A DNA stretch of 59,349 nt, from positions 1 to 59,349 of the forward strand of contig CAJULT010000004.1 of NCBI GenBank assembly GCA_910587225.1, given 5' to 3'. The notes beneath the pieces were generated by a model. That model saw nothing but the letters and a program-made list of their open reading frames with translations. It was not told where the DNA came from and ran no database searches. This document shows positions 45,171 through 53,552 of the stretch, in pieces (positions within the stretch are counted from its first letter, which is position 1; each line of letters opens with the position of its first letter). This stretch comes from an uncultured Christensenellaceae bacterium (GTDB lineage Bacteria; Bacillota; Clostridia; Christensenellales; UBA1242). The position numbers and the translations under genes were made by a program.

Positions 45171-46065
45171 ATTTATCTATTACATTATTGACAAATTCCA
45201 AAATGTCATTATATACGATCTGATTGTTTACCTCATTTAATATTTCATGGCGCATGCCTTCATAAAGCTTTAATTTTGCATTAAGGCCATGCTTTTTATA
45301 ACACTTATAGAGTTTTGTAGTACTTTTGCCCATTTTGCCAACCGGGTCATCCTTGCCGCTTATAATCAAAATTGGCATAGCCTTATCAATTTTTTCAAGA
45401 TTTTTCTTTTTATAAAGTTTGTATGTATTTGAAAACATTGAACAATAAAAGTTTGCACAAAGTGGTTGTCCGCAAAGCGGATCGGCTTCATATTTTTCGA
45501 CAGACTTAGGGTTTGCGCAAATCCAACTGCCACTCCCCACCTGTTTATTATAGCCACCATAAACAATTTTTTCGATAGCTTTTGCCGTTGCTTCCCCACC
45601 CTTAAAACTTCGAGTCAGCTTTGCAACTATTCCGCCAAGCAAAACATCAAAACGCTTCATATAAGCGCTTCCGCAAAGGATTGCTCCGCTTTCTTTGTCA
45701 TAACGCTGCAAATAACCCTGCACAACAAAAGAACCATAAGAATGACCCATTATAATCAGCGGCTTATTAAATTTATCAATAAGCATATCCGAAATCATGC
45801 ACTGGTCTTGAACCATCACAGGATATATATCACGAATTTTTGTTTTACTTAAATTTTCGCCTGCGGTTTCCCCATGCAATCTTTGGTCACAGGTAAAAAC
45901 TAAGTAACCGTTTTTGTTTAAAAACTTTGCAAAGTCAGAATATCTTTTTCCATGCTCTTCAAGCCCATGGACAATTTGAACTATTCCCTTAATTTCGCCC
46001 TCTGGCGCAAACTCATAACATTTGATAATTTCGCCATCAAAGCTCTGAAAATCCACCTTTTTCAT
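45169..46065 (-). CDS. Alpha/beta hydrolase, monoacylglycerol-lipase-like
   Basis: 298 aa, no signal peptide. The N-terminal strand is followed by the oxyanion-side HGLEEHGKRY, the nucleophile elbow GHSYG with Ser109, the acid in ISGKDDPVG and the catalytic His in YEGMRHEIL. This triad and the HGxxEHxxRY phrase are typical of monoglyceride-lipase/lysophospholipase-type hydrolases (serine aminopeptidase S33-like fold). It probably cleaves small acyl esters; the substrate is unknown. GGAGGG precedes the start. Confidence 0.9.
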   Translation of the reverse strand: MKKVDFQSFDGEIIKCYEFAPEGEIKGIVQIVHGLEEHGKRYSDFAKFLNKNGYLVFTCDQRLHGETAGENLSKTKIRDIYPVMVQDQCMISDMLIDKFNKPLIIMGHSYGSFVVQGYLQRYDKESGAILCGSAYMKRFDVLLGGIVAKLTRSFKGGEATAKAIEKIVYGGYNKQVGSGSWICANPKSVEKYEADPLCGQPLCANFYCSMFSNTYKLYKKKNLEKIDKAMPILIISGKDDPVGKMGKSTTKLYKCYKKHGLNAKLKLYEGMRHEILNEVNNQIVYNDILEFVNNVIDK

Positions 46066-46169
46066 AATCCCTCCACATATATTTTATCACTATTTTGACA
46101 AATTTACTAATTAATTGTCCTTTTTGTATAAAATAATCAACATTTCACACATTAACTATGGAGAATAAT

Positions 46170-46862
46170 ATGTTTGGAATAGACGGCATTTATTGGGTAC
46201 TTATAAACTCAGTTGTATCATTTATATATCTTTTTATCATAGCTAAACTACTAGGAAAGAAGCAAATTGCACAACTAGAATTTATCGACTATGCGGTAGG
46301 AATTAGTCTTGGCTCAATAGCTGCCGAAATGGCAACTGATGACAATAATCCATTTTACTATTACTTGATAGCCATGACGCTATACTTTTTGTTTGCATTA
46401 TTCGTTGCATTAATAGGTCGCAAAGGTGCAATATTCAAACGCATATTCAAAGGTCACCCTTCAATGATTATTTACGAGGGAAAACTAGACTATAAACAGA
46501 TTAAAAAATGCAAAATTGATGTCAACGACGTACTCTCAATGCTACGAGAACAAGGCTACTTTGACATAACCTCAGTCGCCTATGCCGTGCTAGAAACAAG
46601 CGGAAAACTTTCAGTACTTCCAGTTTCCGCGCAGCGACCAGTTGTTCTTAGTGACCTTGACAAAAAAGAATCGCCTTCTACTATAACCAACTATCTCATT
46701 ATTGACGGAAATATTTCAGGGTCAGGACTAAGCCAAGCAGGAAAAGACCAAGAATGGCTTTTCAAAAAACTCAAAATAAAGAGTAAGAAAGAACTTAAAA
46801 ATATCTTGCTCTGCTCCTACGACAGCCAAAAAGACAGGTTTGATATACACAGAAAAGTTTAG
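46170..46862 (+). CDS. DUF421 (YetF-like) membrane protein
   Basis: About 230 aa. Three N-terminal membrane helices (about 5-25, 38-55 and 60-82) carry the family phrase KKQIAQLEFIDYAVGISLGSIAAEM. A cytoplasmic domain follows, with a conserved part around ILRE-like SMLREQGYFDITSVAYAVLETSG. I place the start at ATG 46170, because GGAG lies 6 bp before it; an ATG at 46158 would overlap that site. YetF/YrbG-type proteins are found in spore-formers, and some affect germination or the spore membrane. The role here is unknown. Confidence 0.9.
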   Translation: MFGIDGIYWVLINSVVSFIYLFIIAKLLGKKQIAQLEFIDYAVGISLGSIAAEMATDDNNPFYYYLIAMTLYFLFALFVALIGRKGAIFKRIFKGHPSMIIYEGKLDYKQIKKCKIDVNDVLSMLREQGYFDITSVAYAVLETSGKLSVLPVSAQRPVVLSDLDKKESPSTITNYLIIDGNISGSGLSQAGKDQEWLFKKLKIKSKKELKNILLCSYDSQKDRFDIHRKV

Positions 46863-46881
46863 TTAGCTGCGAAAGCAATAC

Positions 46882-46908
46882 AAAAAACTTGGCACAAGCC
46901 AAGTTTTA
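46882..46908. terminator. Bidirectional terminator between DUF421 and spoIIE
   Basis: AACTTGGC-ACAA-GCCAAGTT flanked by A and T runs. Confidence 0.85.
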
Positions 46909-46909
46909 T

Positions 46910-49189
46910 TTATTCTTGAAAGACCTTTACAACAAGGCAGGTCATATCGTCTACTGCGTAGCCGTTATTGCCTGCGAGCGCACGAGAAAGTATTTCCTCT
47001 GCAAACTCCTGTGGGTTTGCCGTCTTGATAGTTAGAATAAACTCTTTAAACGCCTCGTCACTACCAAAGCTGTCGCTGATACCATCACTGCAAAGAACTA
47101 TCATATCTTTCTCGCCTACCACAAGTTTGTTCGTAAGCGCGCTGACGTCATTTAACACCCCTATAGGAAGCGCCCCACCAGTCACTATCTTACACTCATC
47201 GGTTGTGCGTACATAGCTTGAAGTAGCCCCCATTTTGACAAAATCTGCAATTCCACTTCTAAGGTCCACTACACAAATATCTATTGTAGAGAACACGTCA
47301 TTTTTCTCAAGATTTAAAAGTCTATTCACACTAGACAAGATTATCTCATTATCAAAGCCCGCCTTATAGAAGTTTTCAATAAGACTAACTGCTGTATCAC
47401 TTTTTTGATTTGCCGCTTCGCCCGATCCCATACCGTCGCAAAGTGCGAACATAAATCGGTCACCGTCCAACCTTTGCACGCTATGACAATCGCCGCTGAC
47501 AGCTGAGCCTGACTTATTATGGCAGGCAAGACCAAACACGCAATCATATCTTGGTGCGGTTTTGAGATTAACAGTTACAAGTCCTGCGCGAGAAGCTGGA
47601 TAGGTTTCATAAGGCATCATGCGCTGCCCGCAAATCTTGCTTACTACCTGTCTAAGTTTTTCTCTATCCGCATCTTCACTGCGCACGATCAGCGAAGCCA
47701 TCATTGTACGCGCATCTCGCTCATACACCACAGCATCAGTACAAATGATGTTTGCATAGGCGAGTTCATCAATTATTTTACCCTCTCTTACACTATCAAA
47801 AGATACTAGAAGGTCAACTTCCCCCGCAAGACCTTTCAAAATTTGAGATATTCCACTAAGCTGGTCAGCCACGAGCAGCTTACTAGAATCCACACTTTCG
47901 ACAAGGCTTGAATAGTTTTTATATTGAGCTGTAAGCGTGTTAATGGCGCTTATAAGACTGTTAGTTTTTGCACAGCGAGAAGTTAAGTAACTCGGAATGT
48001 CGAGTAGTGTAATTTTACCCTTCTCCATTGCGATTTGAATAAGCTCTTCAAACATTTTCTTACTTTCATTTGAAAAGGTGCGGTGACAATGTTTATATTC
48101 AGGACAGCCTTTACAAATTTCGCCACGAATTTCTTCAAACAGCATATCTTTCACCTGCTGACTGTTCATGTTTTGCTTAATTAGTTTTCTAAACACGCTG
48201 TCCATTTCGCAAAATACTTCGCTAAGATTGCCAAGCCGCCTGCTTAGCACCTGTCTATTACGGTTAACGATATTTTTCATGCCTAGCCTATCAGCACTTG
48301 ACGAAAGAAGGGTTGAAATTTGATCTAAAAGCTTTGCAGGAATTACCATAAAAACCGCTCCGCTAAGTAGAACTGGCAAAGCGTCTAGCCAAGTATAACT
48401 GTAATACAATGAGAAGTAGAAACCACAAACCGCCTCAGCCGCAAACATTGCAAGTACAGGAAAAATTCTTTGTTTGGTGCGAAAAGCGGTTATCGCAAGC
48501 GCCCATAAAATGAAGGGCGCAACATAAAGAGGGTTACCATTGCCGAGCAGCGTTCCAAAGCCCATAATCCCCGCAAGAAGGGGCGCAATAAAGCCTTTAC
48601 AAGTATGGCTAACACACAACAGAATTAACGGAACAATTAGTTTTAAAAAAGAAAATCCGAAAAAGTCAAATGATGCCAGTCCATCTACAATTGCCATTAA
48701 GACGAAAGCCCCGGCAATAAGTTCTCCACTAGTAAGTTTATAGGTAAACCCACGCACAATTATAGCTTCAAAAATTTGCAGGCAGGCGTACATAAAAAGC
48801 ACCCCAACTCCCACATGTAATATGCACACAAGCCAAGCGCCCGAAAGCGCAGTAAATACTACATACGCCGTCTGACCTATAACTGCATATATTGGAAGTT
48901 CCCACCTTCGCATATTCTTTTTAAGCAGGACGTGAACGTAATAAGGAACGGCAATCATTAACACCGCTACAAAGGAAGATAGAATTCCTTCAAAGGTAAA
49001 GTTTGTTGCCATGGTAGCAAAAAGATAGGCGGGGCATACAATCCACACTTTCTGATTAGACCAAATAAGCGCAACCATGCAGCCAAAGGCAAAAGGGAAA
49101 ATGGTAACCTGCAAACTAGCCAAATCTAATAGATAAAAGGTAACAAAAAAGAATACTAAGGTTAAAAAATAGCGAAGATATTTGTTCAT
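46910..49189 (-). CDS. spoIIE: Stage II sporulation protein E (SpoIIE) phosphatase
   Basis: 759 aa. About ten N-terminal membrane helices (to about 290), a central regulatory region with a Cys-rich CKGCPEYKHC segment, and a C-terminal PPM/PP2C phosphatase with LCDGMGSG and LCSDGISDSF metal-binding Asp residues. SpoIIE dephosphorylates SpoIIAA-P in the forespore to release sigma-F and also binds the polar septum. Of two starts 12 bp apart I prefer 49189, which has GGAG at the right distance. Its presence with cwlD and spo0A marks the organism as an endospore former, or a recent descendant of one. Confidence 0.95.
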   Translation of the reverse strand: MNKYLRYFLTLVFFFVTFYLLDLASLQVTIFPFAFGCMVALIWSNQKVWIVCPAYLFATMATNFTFEGILSSFVAVLMIAVPYYVHVLLKKNMRRWELPIYAVIGQTAYVVFTALSGAWLVCILHVGVGVLFMYACLQIFEAIIVRGFTYKLTSGELIAGAFVLMAIVDGLASFDFFGFSFLKLIVPLILLCVSHTCKGFIAPLLAGIMGFGTLLGNGNPLYVAPFILWALAITAFRTKQRIFPVLAMFAAEAVCGFYFSLYYSYTWLDALPVLLSGAVFMVIPAKLLDQISTLLSSSADRLGMKNIVNRNRQVLSRRLGNLSEVFCEMDSVFRKLIKQNMNSQQVKDMLFEEIRGEICKGCPEYKHCHRTFSNESKKMFEELIQIAMEKGKITLLDIPSYLTSRCAKTNSLISAINTLTAQYKNYSSLVESVDSSKLLVADQLSGISQILKGLAGEVDLLVSFDSVREGKIIDELAYANIICTDAVVYERDARTMMASLIVRSEDADREKLRQVVSKICGQRMMPYETYPASRAGLVTVNLKTAPRYDCVFGLACHNKSGSAVSGDCHSVQRLDGDRFMFALCDGMGSGEAANQKSDTAVSLIENFYKAGFDNEIILSSVNRLLNLEKNDVFSTIDICVVDLRSGIADFVKMGATSSYVRTTDECKIVTGGALPIGVLNDVSALTNKLVVGEKDMIVLCSDGISDSFGSDEAFKEFILTIKTANPQEFAEEILSRALAGNNGYAVDDMTCLVVKVFQE

Positions 49190-49267
49190 AGTTTTCTCCA
49201 TAAACCAAGTATATCTCCGCTTTAATTATTGACATTTATACAAAGCTAGGCTTTTATAGCCAAAAAT

Positions 49268-49816
49268 TTACTTTTTTGTCAGTTTTTTTAGATAATTATT
49301 AATTATCTCAACAGTTTTTGGCATTTCTAGGTTTTCAATCACTAGGTCATATTCGTCAAGGCATGCCCTTTCCATAGGCGCACGCGACATGCGGAAACGA
49401 GCATTCTCTTCCGTTTCCCCGCGCCCAATTAACCTGTCATAAATTACCTCATCTGGCGCGTCTAAGAAAATAGATACAACTGGCGACTTCCCCTTAAAAT
49501 ATTCTCGCATTTTACGGTTGCCATAAACATCAATGTCTTTGATGTAAATATGATCCTTATCTTCGACAATAGCATCTATCGTTTCATTAAGCGTGCCAAC
49601 ATGATGACTATGAAGTGCTACCGTTTCAAAAAAGTGTCCCGCCTTTTCCTTTTTAGCGAACTCCTCTTCCGTCAAGTAAATATAATTGCACTCTCCGGGT
49701 CTTGCCCCGCGCGTTGTAACAGATTTAAAGAAGCGCATGTTGTCATGCTGCTTAATAAGTTCATTTATAATAGTATTTTTACCTACTCCAGATACTCCTG
49801 AAACTATGATTAACAT
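49268..49816 (-). CDS. gmk: Guanylate kinase-like protein
   Basis: 182 aa, somewhat shorter than the usual 200 or so. P-loop GVSGVGKN at 7-14, the GMP-binding SVTTRGARPGECNYIYL segment and the lid-like RGETEENARFRM part fit guanylate kinase (GMP plus ATP to GDP). The typical Y-G-T phrase that follows the FxE motif is changed (HSHHVGTLN), so this could be a divergent or secondary kinase. AAAGGAT precedes the start. It lies between spoIIE and cwlD on the same strand, although no common operon is proven. Confidence 0.82.
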   Translation of the reverse strand: MLIIVSGVSGVGKNTIINELIKQHDNMRFFKSVTTRGARPGECNYIYLTEEEFAKKEKAGHFFETVALHSHHVGTLNETIDAIVEDKDHIYIKDIDVYGNRKMREYFKGKSPVVSIFLDAPDEVIYDRLIGRGETEENARFRMSRAPMERACLDEYDLVIENLEMPKTVEIINNYLKKLTKK

Positions 49817-49875
49817 TTTGTTTTTATCCTTTTATATAACATACCAAAAAACAAAATTTTTTCAAAACAAAATTG

Positions 49876-50571
49876 CTACATTTCAAAAAACTTCAATATG
49901 CCGGCAAGCAGGCAATAACAAAAATCTTTCATGTATTTTTCATCAACAAGTCTTGCCTCTTCTTCTGGATTTGATAGATAACCGCATTCCACAAGTACGC
50001 TAGGTTTTGTGGTACAGTTGAGCATATAGTAATCACCCACGCTTGAAACCTTTCTCGCATTAGGCACACCTTTGACAATCTCCTCTTGAACGCTATCCGC
50101 AAGCGCCTTACCCGCCTCAGCTCCTTTGGCGTAAAAAACCTGCGCGCCACGCGCGGAAGAAAGAGGATAACTATTCATATGAAGACTAATTACAAGGTCT
50201 GCATTGCTGCCCTCAATTATCTGCCTCCGCCTTTCCATATCGCTACGCTTTTTGTTTGGCGCAGTAGGAGAATAAAGCCCATTCATGTCCGCCCTTGTCA
50301 TAGTTACGCCAATACCATAGTCCTCACATAAAGCTTTTAACGCAAAGGCGTACTGCAAATTTAAATGGCTTTCATCCACGCCGGTAATCTTTCCAACCGC
50401 GCCACCATCAATTCCACCATGCCCGGCATCAATAACAATAGAATAGGTCGGTTTAGGCGAACTCGCCGCCTTTACCGAAAAATATGTGCCAAAAACACCA
50501 CCAGCTGCAATAATGCATAACAAAACTGCAATGATTGTCCTTTTTTTGATAGTTAAAAATTTAAGTTTCAT
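49876..50571 (-). CDS. cwlD: Spore-cortex N-acetylmuramoyl-L-alanine amidase CwlD
   Basis: 231 aa. A single membrane helix or signal anchor at about 12-34, then an Amidase_3 domain. The zinc ligands are His51 (IDAGHGG), Glu67 (DESHLN) and His131 (SLHMN), with catalytic Glu195 (VECGYLSN). CwlD removes peptide side chains from cortex peptidoglycan so that muramic-delta-lactam can form, which is needed for germination. No Shine-Dalgarno sequence is visible. TAAAAT lies 6 nt before the ATG, but the -35 is poor; in related organisms the gene is under forespore sigma-G, so that promoter is uncertain. Confidence 0.92.
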   Translation of the reverse strand: MKLKFLTIKKRTIIAVLLCIIAAGGVFGTYFSVKAASSPKPTYSIVIDAGHGGIDGGAVGKITGVDESHLNLQYAFALKALCEDYGIGVTMTRADMNGLYSPTAPNKKRSDMERRRQIIEGSNADLVISLHMNSYPLSSARGAQVFYAKGAEAGKALADSVQEEIVKGVPNARKVSSVGDYYMLNCTTKPSVLVECGYLSNPEEEARLVDEKYMKDFCYCLLAGILKFFEM

Positions 50572-50662
50572 TAAGATATTTTATTTAGGGAACAAATATT
50601 TTATGATGTATCTATTGAAATTTGTGATTTTATGTGATATATTTAAGTTAATAGGGGGTTTC

Positions 50663-51313
50663 ATGAGAAAGATTATAGTTATTCCTGAATACATGAATGC
50701 TGATCGAGAAAGAAGTTGCGTTTTGGATGAAACAATACCTATTGAGATCAGTTTCAAACATGTGTTTCAAGGGGAAAAAGATATTGTATGTGAATACTAT
50801 GTCTATAATTTTCATATTGATGATTTTAAAAATCTTGATAACTTTATTTTTAAACCTAAAAAAACTCCTTCCTCTACTATTCATAAATTTGTTTTTACAA
50901 CCGATGGGAAAATTTCTTTTATAGATACGGGTTATCCCGATATTCTCTCCGCAATGGCTGCAATGCCAAAGGATGAAATGAAAGAGTCTATATTCTGTAT
51001 TGATCTTTGGGCAGATAATGTTCGCTCCGGCTTTGACACTAGAATTCTTAAAGGGGGACTTCCTACTTGTGAGGCTTTAGAAGCATTGATTTCAAAAACA
51101 ACCAAAAATGTGTTTTTCTACTCACATTGCTGGGGATATGAAGCAGAAAGATTTGTCAACGAAATGAAAAAGAAATACAAAGAGCTTCATCAGGGAAATA
51201 TGGTTTATCATCAGCTCCAACGATATGAAGGTGATGGTTGTTATGTCCGCCTGTTTGAAAATGCAAAAAATTTTTGTCACAATCAACTAAAATGCGATGA
51301 CGAAAATACATGA
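50663..51313 (+). CDS. Hypothetical protein (216 aa)
   Basis: Unrecognised soluble protein. I choose ATG 50663, preceded by the strong AGGGGG, rather than an upstream extension that overlaps cwlD. The N-terminal half is beta-rich with many aromatic residues. The C-terminal half contains a Rossmann-like phrase (KNVFFYSHCWGYEAERFVNEM) and an ending rich in Cys, Asn and His. No signal peptide or membrane helix. It has its own terminator. Function unknown. Confidence 0.78.
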   Translation: MRKIIVIPEYMNADRERSCVLDETIPIEISFKHVFQGEKDIVCEYYVYNFHIDDFKNLDNFIFKPKKTPSSTIHKFVFTTDGKISFIDTGYPDILSAMAAMPKDEMKESIFCIDLWADNVRSGFDTRILKGGLPTCEALEALISKTTKNVFFYSHCWGYEAERFVNEMKKKYKELHQGNMVYHQLQRYEGDGCYVRLFENAKNFCHNQLKCDDENT

Positions 51314-51354
51314 GTGTTTAAATATGTTTCTGTGTATCCGTAAAATTAAAAGTT

Positions 51355-51382
51355 AAGCATATCTCAAGGGTATGCTTTTTTA
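51355..51382 (+). terminator. Rho-independent terminator
   Basis: AAGCATA (51355-51361) pairs with TATGCTT (51371-51377), followed by Ts. Confidence 0.7.
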
Positions 51383-51396
51383 TAACAAAAATTTTC

Positions 51397-51425
51397 TTGA
51401 CAAAAAAGTTTGATTTGGACATAAT
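51397..51425 (+). promoter_or_regulatory. Promoter with leaderless geometry
   Basis: TTGACA at 51397-51402, a 17-bp spacer and CATAAT at 51420-51425. Six nt separate it from the ATG at 51432 and no Shine-Dalgarno sequence is present. Confidence 0.7.
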
Positions 51426-51431
51426 TAAGTT

Positions 51432-52040
51432 ATGAAATTTCTTTTATGTCTTATCATGCTTTTTAGTGGCGTCAGCAATGCTACCTACGCGGCCGACAAT
51501 GCCTATGTTATGGTGCCAAGCTGCCCCGTTTATCAAACAGCAGACTTCTCATCTCCTCTCCTTTACAATGATGAGCCTGTTACCCTTGCAAATAATAGCG
51601 AGGTTGTCGAGCTGGTGGTAGAGGGCGACTTTGCAAAAATAACTTTTAATTATCTAGACACCGAACTTGAAGGTTATGTCTACAAATACTATCTATCTTT
51701 TTCCAAGTCTGAACAAGAAATGTATCCTGTCTTTAATGGCAGTGTCGCTCATGAGGGTGCAGTCATTTATGACTTGCAAGAAACCCCTACCACGCACACA
51801 GCAAAGGCAGGACAGGGAATTTATCTTTACAAAGGTTACCAGCACCATGAAAAGTATAACGCGGTAGCAATAGTTCTTGAAGATGGCAGCCTATACTATG
51901 GCCTTATGCTGACTAGCGACATTTCACCAAACGGGATTAACGCGGGGCTGATTACTGGTATTATGGTTATTGCGTCCTGCCTTACTATTATCTTCCTTTT
52001 AGTGTTTATCAAAAAGAAAAAAGGTGGCAGTAAAGGTTGA
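51432..52040 (+). CDS. Secreted or membrane-anchored SH3-like protein (202 aa)
   Basis: Signal peptide at 1-20 (ends NATYA, before ADNAY). The exposed part (about 22-165) has an SH3b-like pattern of short strands (VYQTADFSSPLL ... LVVEGDFAKITF ... GYVYKYYL) and a second beta-rich portion. A C-terminal membrane helix at about 172-194 is followed by a basic KKKKGGSKG tail, so it is a type-I-like membrane protein facing outward. SH3b domains often bind cell wall. The predicted mRNA is leaderless. Function unknown. Confidence 0.75.
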   Translation: MKFLLCLIMLFSGVSNATYAADNAYVMVPSCPVYQTADFSSPLLYNDEPVTLANNSEVVELVVEGDFAKITFNYLDTELEGYVYKYYLSFSKSEQEMYPVFNGSVAHEGAVIYDLQETPTTHTAKAGQGIYLYKGYQHHEKYNAVAIVLEDGSLYYGLMLTSDISPNGINAGLITGIMVIASCLTIIFLLVFIKKKKGGSKG

Positions 52041-52062
52041 AAACTTTAAATTTCTAACCTAT

Positions 52063-52101
52063 ACTCCTTATCACAAAGCCATGCGCTTAAAGATAAGGAG
52101 T
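52063..52101 (+). promoter_or_regulatory. Hairpin that sequesters the ribosome binding site of the fibre-like gene
   Basis: ACTCCTTATC (52063-52072) pairs perfectly with GATAAGGAGT (52092-52101), whose AAGGAG is the Shine-Dalgarno sequence of the gene starting at 52108. The 19-nt loop contains a further AAGC/GCTT pairing. A few Ts follow (TTTTATT), so it could also act as a weak terminator of the preceding gene. Confidence 0.65.
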
Positions 52102-52107
52102 TTTATT

Positions 52108-53166
52108 ATGCAAACAATCAAAGACCTTGAAAGTAGTGTTGCGGCACTTAAACTAGACATTCAACACCTGTCACGAGTAAGTATACCAAAGCTGCAAAAG
52201 TTAATAGAAGGTGCAGCCCTGCCAGATATGAGCGGAATTGAAAATAATATCACCTCATTAAAAAATTCCCTTTCTATGCTCACAGGAAAAGTTGATGACA
52301 ATTCTAAATCAATCACTAACCTTCTGGGTGGAATAAACGCGTTCAATGAACAAATTGCCGAATGCCAAATTCAAATTGCTGAAAACATAAACGATATAAA
52401 AGAAAACGCATCCGCCTTATCAGATGTCAACTGCTCGCTTACAGATTTAAATCAAAAAGTTGTAGGCTGCAAAAATAGTGTTTCTTCTCTAAGCGCAACA
52501 GTAAGTGCCTGCTTTACAAAAATTCAAAATTGCGAAAGTTCTGTTTCGTCTAATGCAGAAAAAATTACCACACTTCAAAATGATTTATCCACAATACAGA
52601 ATTCAATTTCAACAGCCGAAAGCAATGTTAACAGTTTGCAAACAAAGGTCAATGAACAGGCTGAAAGCTTAACAACGCTATCTTCTTCCATTTCCGCTTT
52701 ATCAAATTGGAAAGGTGAAATTTTAGAGACAATAAATGATATGTCAACTAAGATTAATGAGCTTTGGAACAACTGCGGTGAACGAATTGTCACAATCTAC
52801 GACGCGTCATCTGCCGACCCGAATGTCAACTGGGGCTTTACAGCAGGTATGGTTGGTGGCAATAGTTTAACTTATGATTTCTCTCCTTTCAAAAGGCTAC
52901 GCATTCATGCGTCAGTTAATAAATATGATGTTACCAGCGTAGTTGATTTGCAGCACCGCAAGTTTAGCGAAATAGCTCTTCACACATGTAGCGTGGGCGT
53001 TGACAAACAGTTCTATCTTAAAGTCAACATCCTTGCCAACAAAACAAGACTCATCATCAACCAAGCTGGCGCTTATGCTATCAATATGGTTACCTTCGAT
53101 ATGAGCTTTGAAAGATGTAAAGGCGACGCCAATTATTATGTTTATAGAATTGAAGGTTTATTATAA
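52108..53166 (+). CDS. Coiled-coil protein with a beta-rich, phage-fibre-like C-terminal domain
   Basis: 352 aa. Residues about 1-235 are a long series of heptad repeats (LQNDLSTIQNSISTAESNVNSL and similar), with spaced Cys residues. The last 115 residues are beta-rich and end with YYVYRIEGLL, a type of ending often found in phage tail or receptor-binding proteins. No signal peptide. The ATG at 52108 is chosen for AAGGAG 8 bp upstream; the frame extends further upstream, but that part would begin inside the preceding gene. No other phage gene is near, so it may be a domesticated remnant or a cellular fibre protein. Its RBS lies in a hairpin. Confidence 0.75.
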   Translation: MQTIKDLESSVAALKLDIQHLSRVSIPKLQKLIEGAALPDMSGIENNITSLKNSLSMLTGKVDDNSKSITNLLGGINAFNEQIAECQIQIAENINDIKENASALSDVNCSLTDLNQKVVGCKNSVSSLSATVSACFTKIQNCESSVSSNAEKITTLQNDLSTIQNSISTAESNVNSLQTKVNEQAESLTTLSSSISALSNWKGEILETINDMSTKINELWNNCGERIVTIYDASSADPNVNWGFTAGMVGGNSLTYDFSPFKRLRIHASVNKYDVTSVVDLQHRKFSEIALHTCSVGVDKQFYLKVNILANKTRLIINQAGAYAINMVTFDMSFERCKGDANYYVYRIEGLL

Positions 53167-53167
53167 T

Positions 53168-53194
53168 AAAAACGGGCTTGACTGTCCGTTTTTT
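53168..53194. terminator. Bidirectional terminator-like hairpin
   Basis: AACGG (53171-53175) pairs with CCGTT (53186-53190), flanked by A and T runs, between convergent genes. Short stem. Confidence 0.6.
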
Positions 53195-53498
53195 AATATG
53201 CTCTTATATAACCTGCGAAGAAGGCGTAAATGGCAAGCGCCACCGTGCCAATAAAGAATAATGCCGCAAGAAAATAATTTAATCTTTTTAAAACTTTTCC
53301 GCTTTTCACATCCTGATAAGATCCGTTAAAGAAAAAGCAGCAGCCCATACTATAGCACACTACTACCGCTGCAAGCCAGCTGTTTATAATTTTAAAATAA
53401 TTTAAAAGTATGCAAGCCACTCCGATTGCTGAAACCAAAAGCCCCATAAGTCTTGTGGCGTTCATGCGCTTTTTTAAATATTTTGTATATGCGTCCAT
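53193..53498 (-). CDS. Small polytopic membrane protein (101 aa)
   Basis: Three predicted membrane helices (about 17-34, 39-58 and 72-96), with short basic loops and a Lys/Arg-rich N-terminus (YLKKRMNATR). Cys residues lie inside the helices (CCFFF). No known family is evident. The ATG lies at 53496-53498 with an AGAGGTA stretch about 4 bp before it. Probably monocistronic. Confidence 0.7.
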   Translation of the reverse strand: MDAYTKYLKKRMNATRLMGLLVSAIGVACILLNYFKIINSWLAAVVVCYSMGCCFFFNGSYQDVKSGKVLKRLNYFLAALFFIGTVALAIYAFFAGYIRAY

Positions 53499-53552
53499 AA
53501 CTATACCTCTAATCTATTGTACCTATATTTCCCCGATAAGTCAAATTAATAT

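Noticed and set aside
50486..50662. N-terminal extension of the 216-aa gene
   Set aside because: It overlaps cwlD on the opposite strand, while ATG 50663 has a strong AGGGGG RBS.
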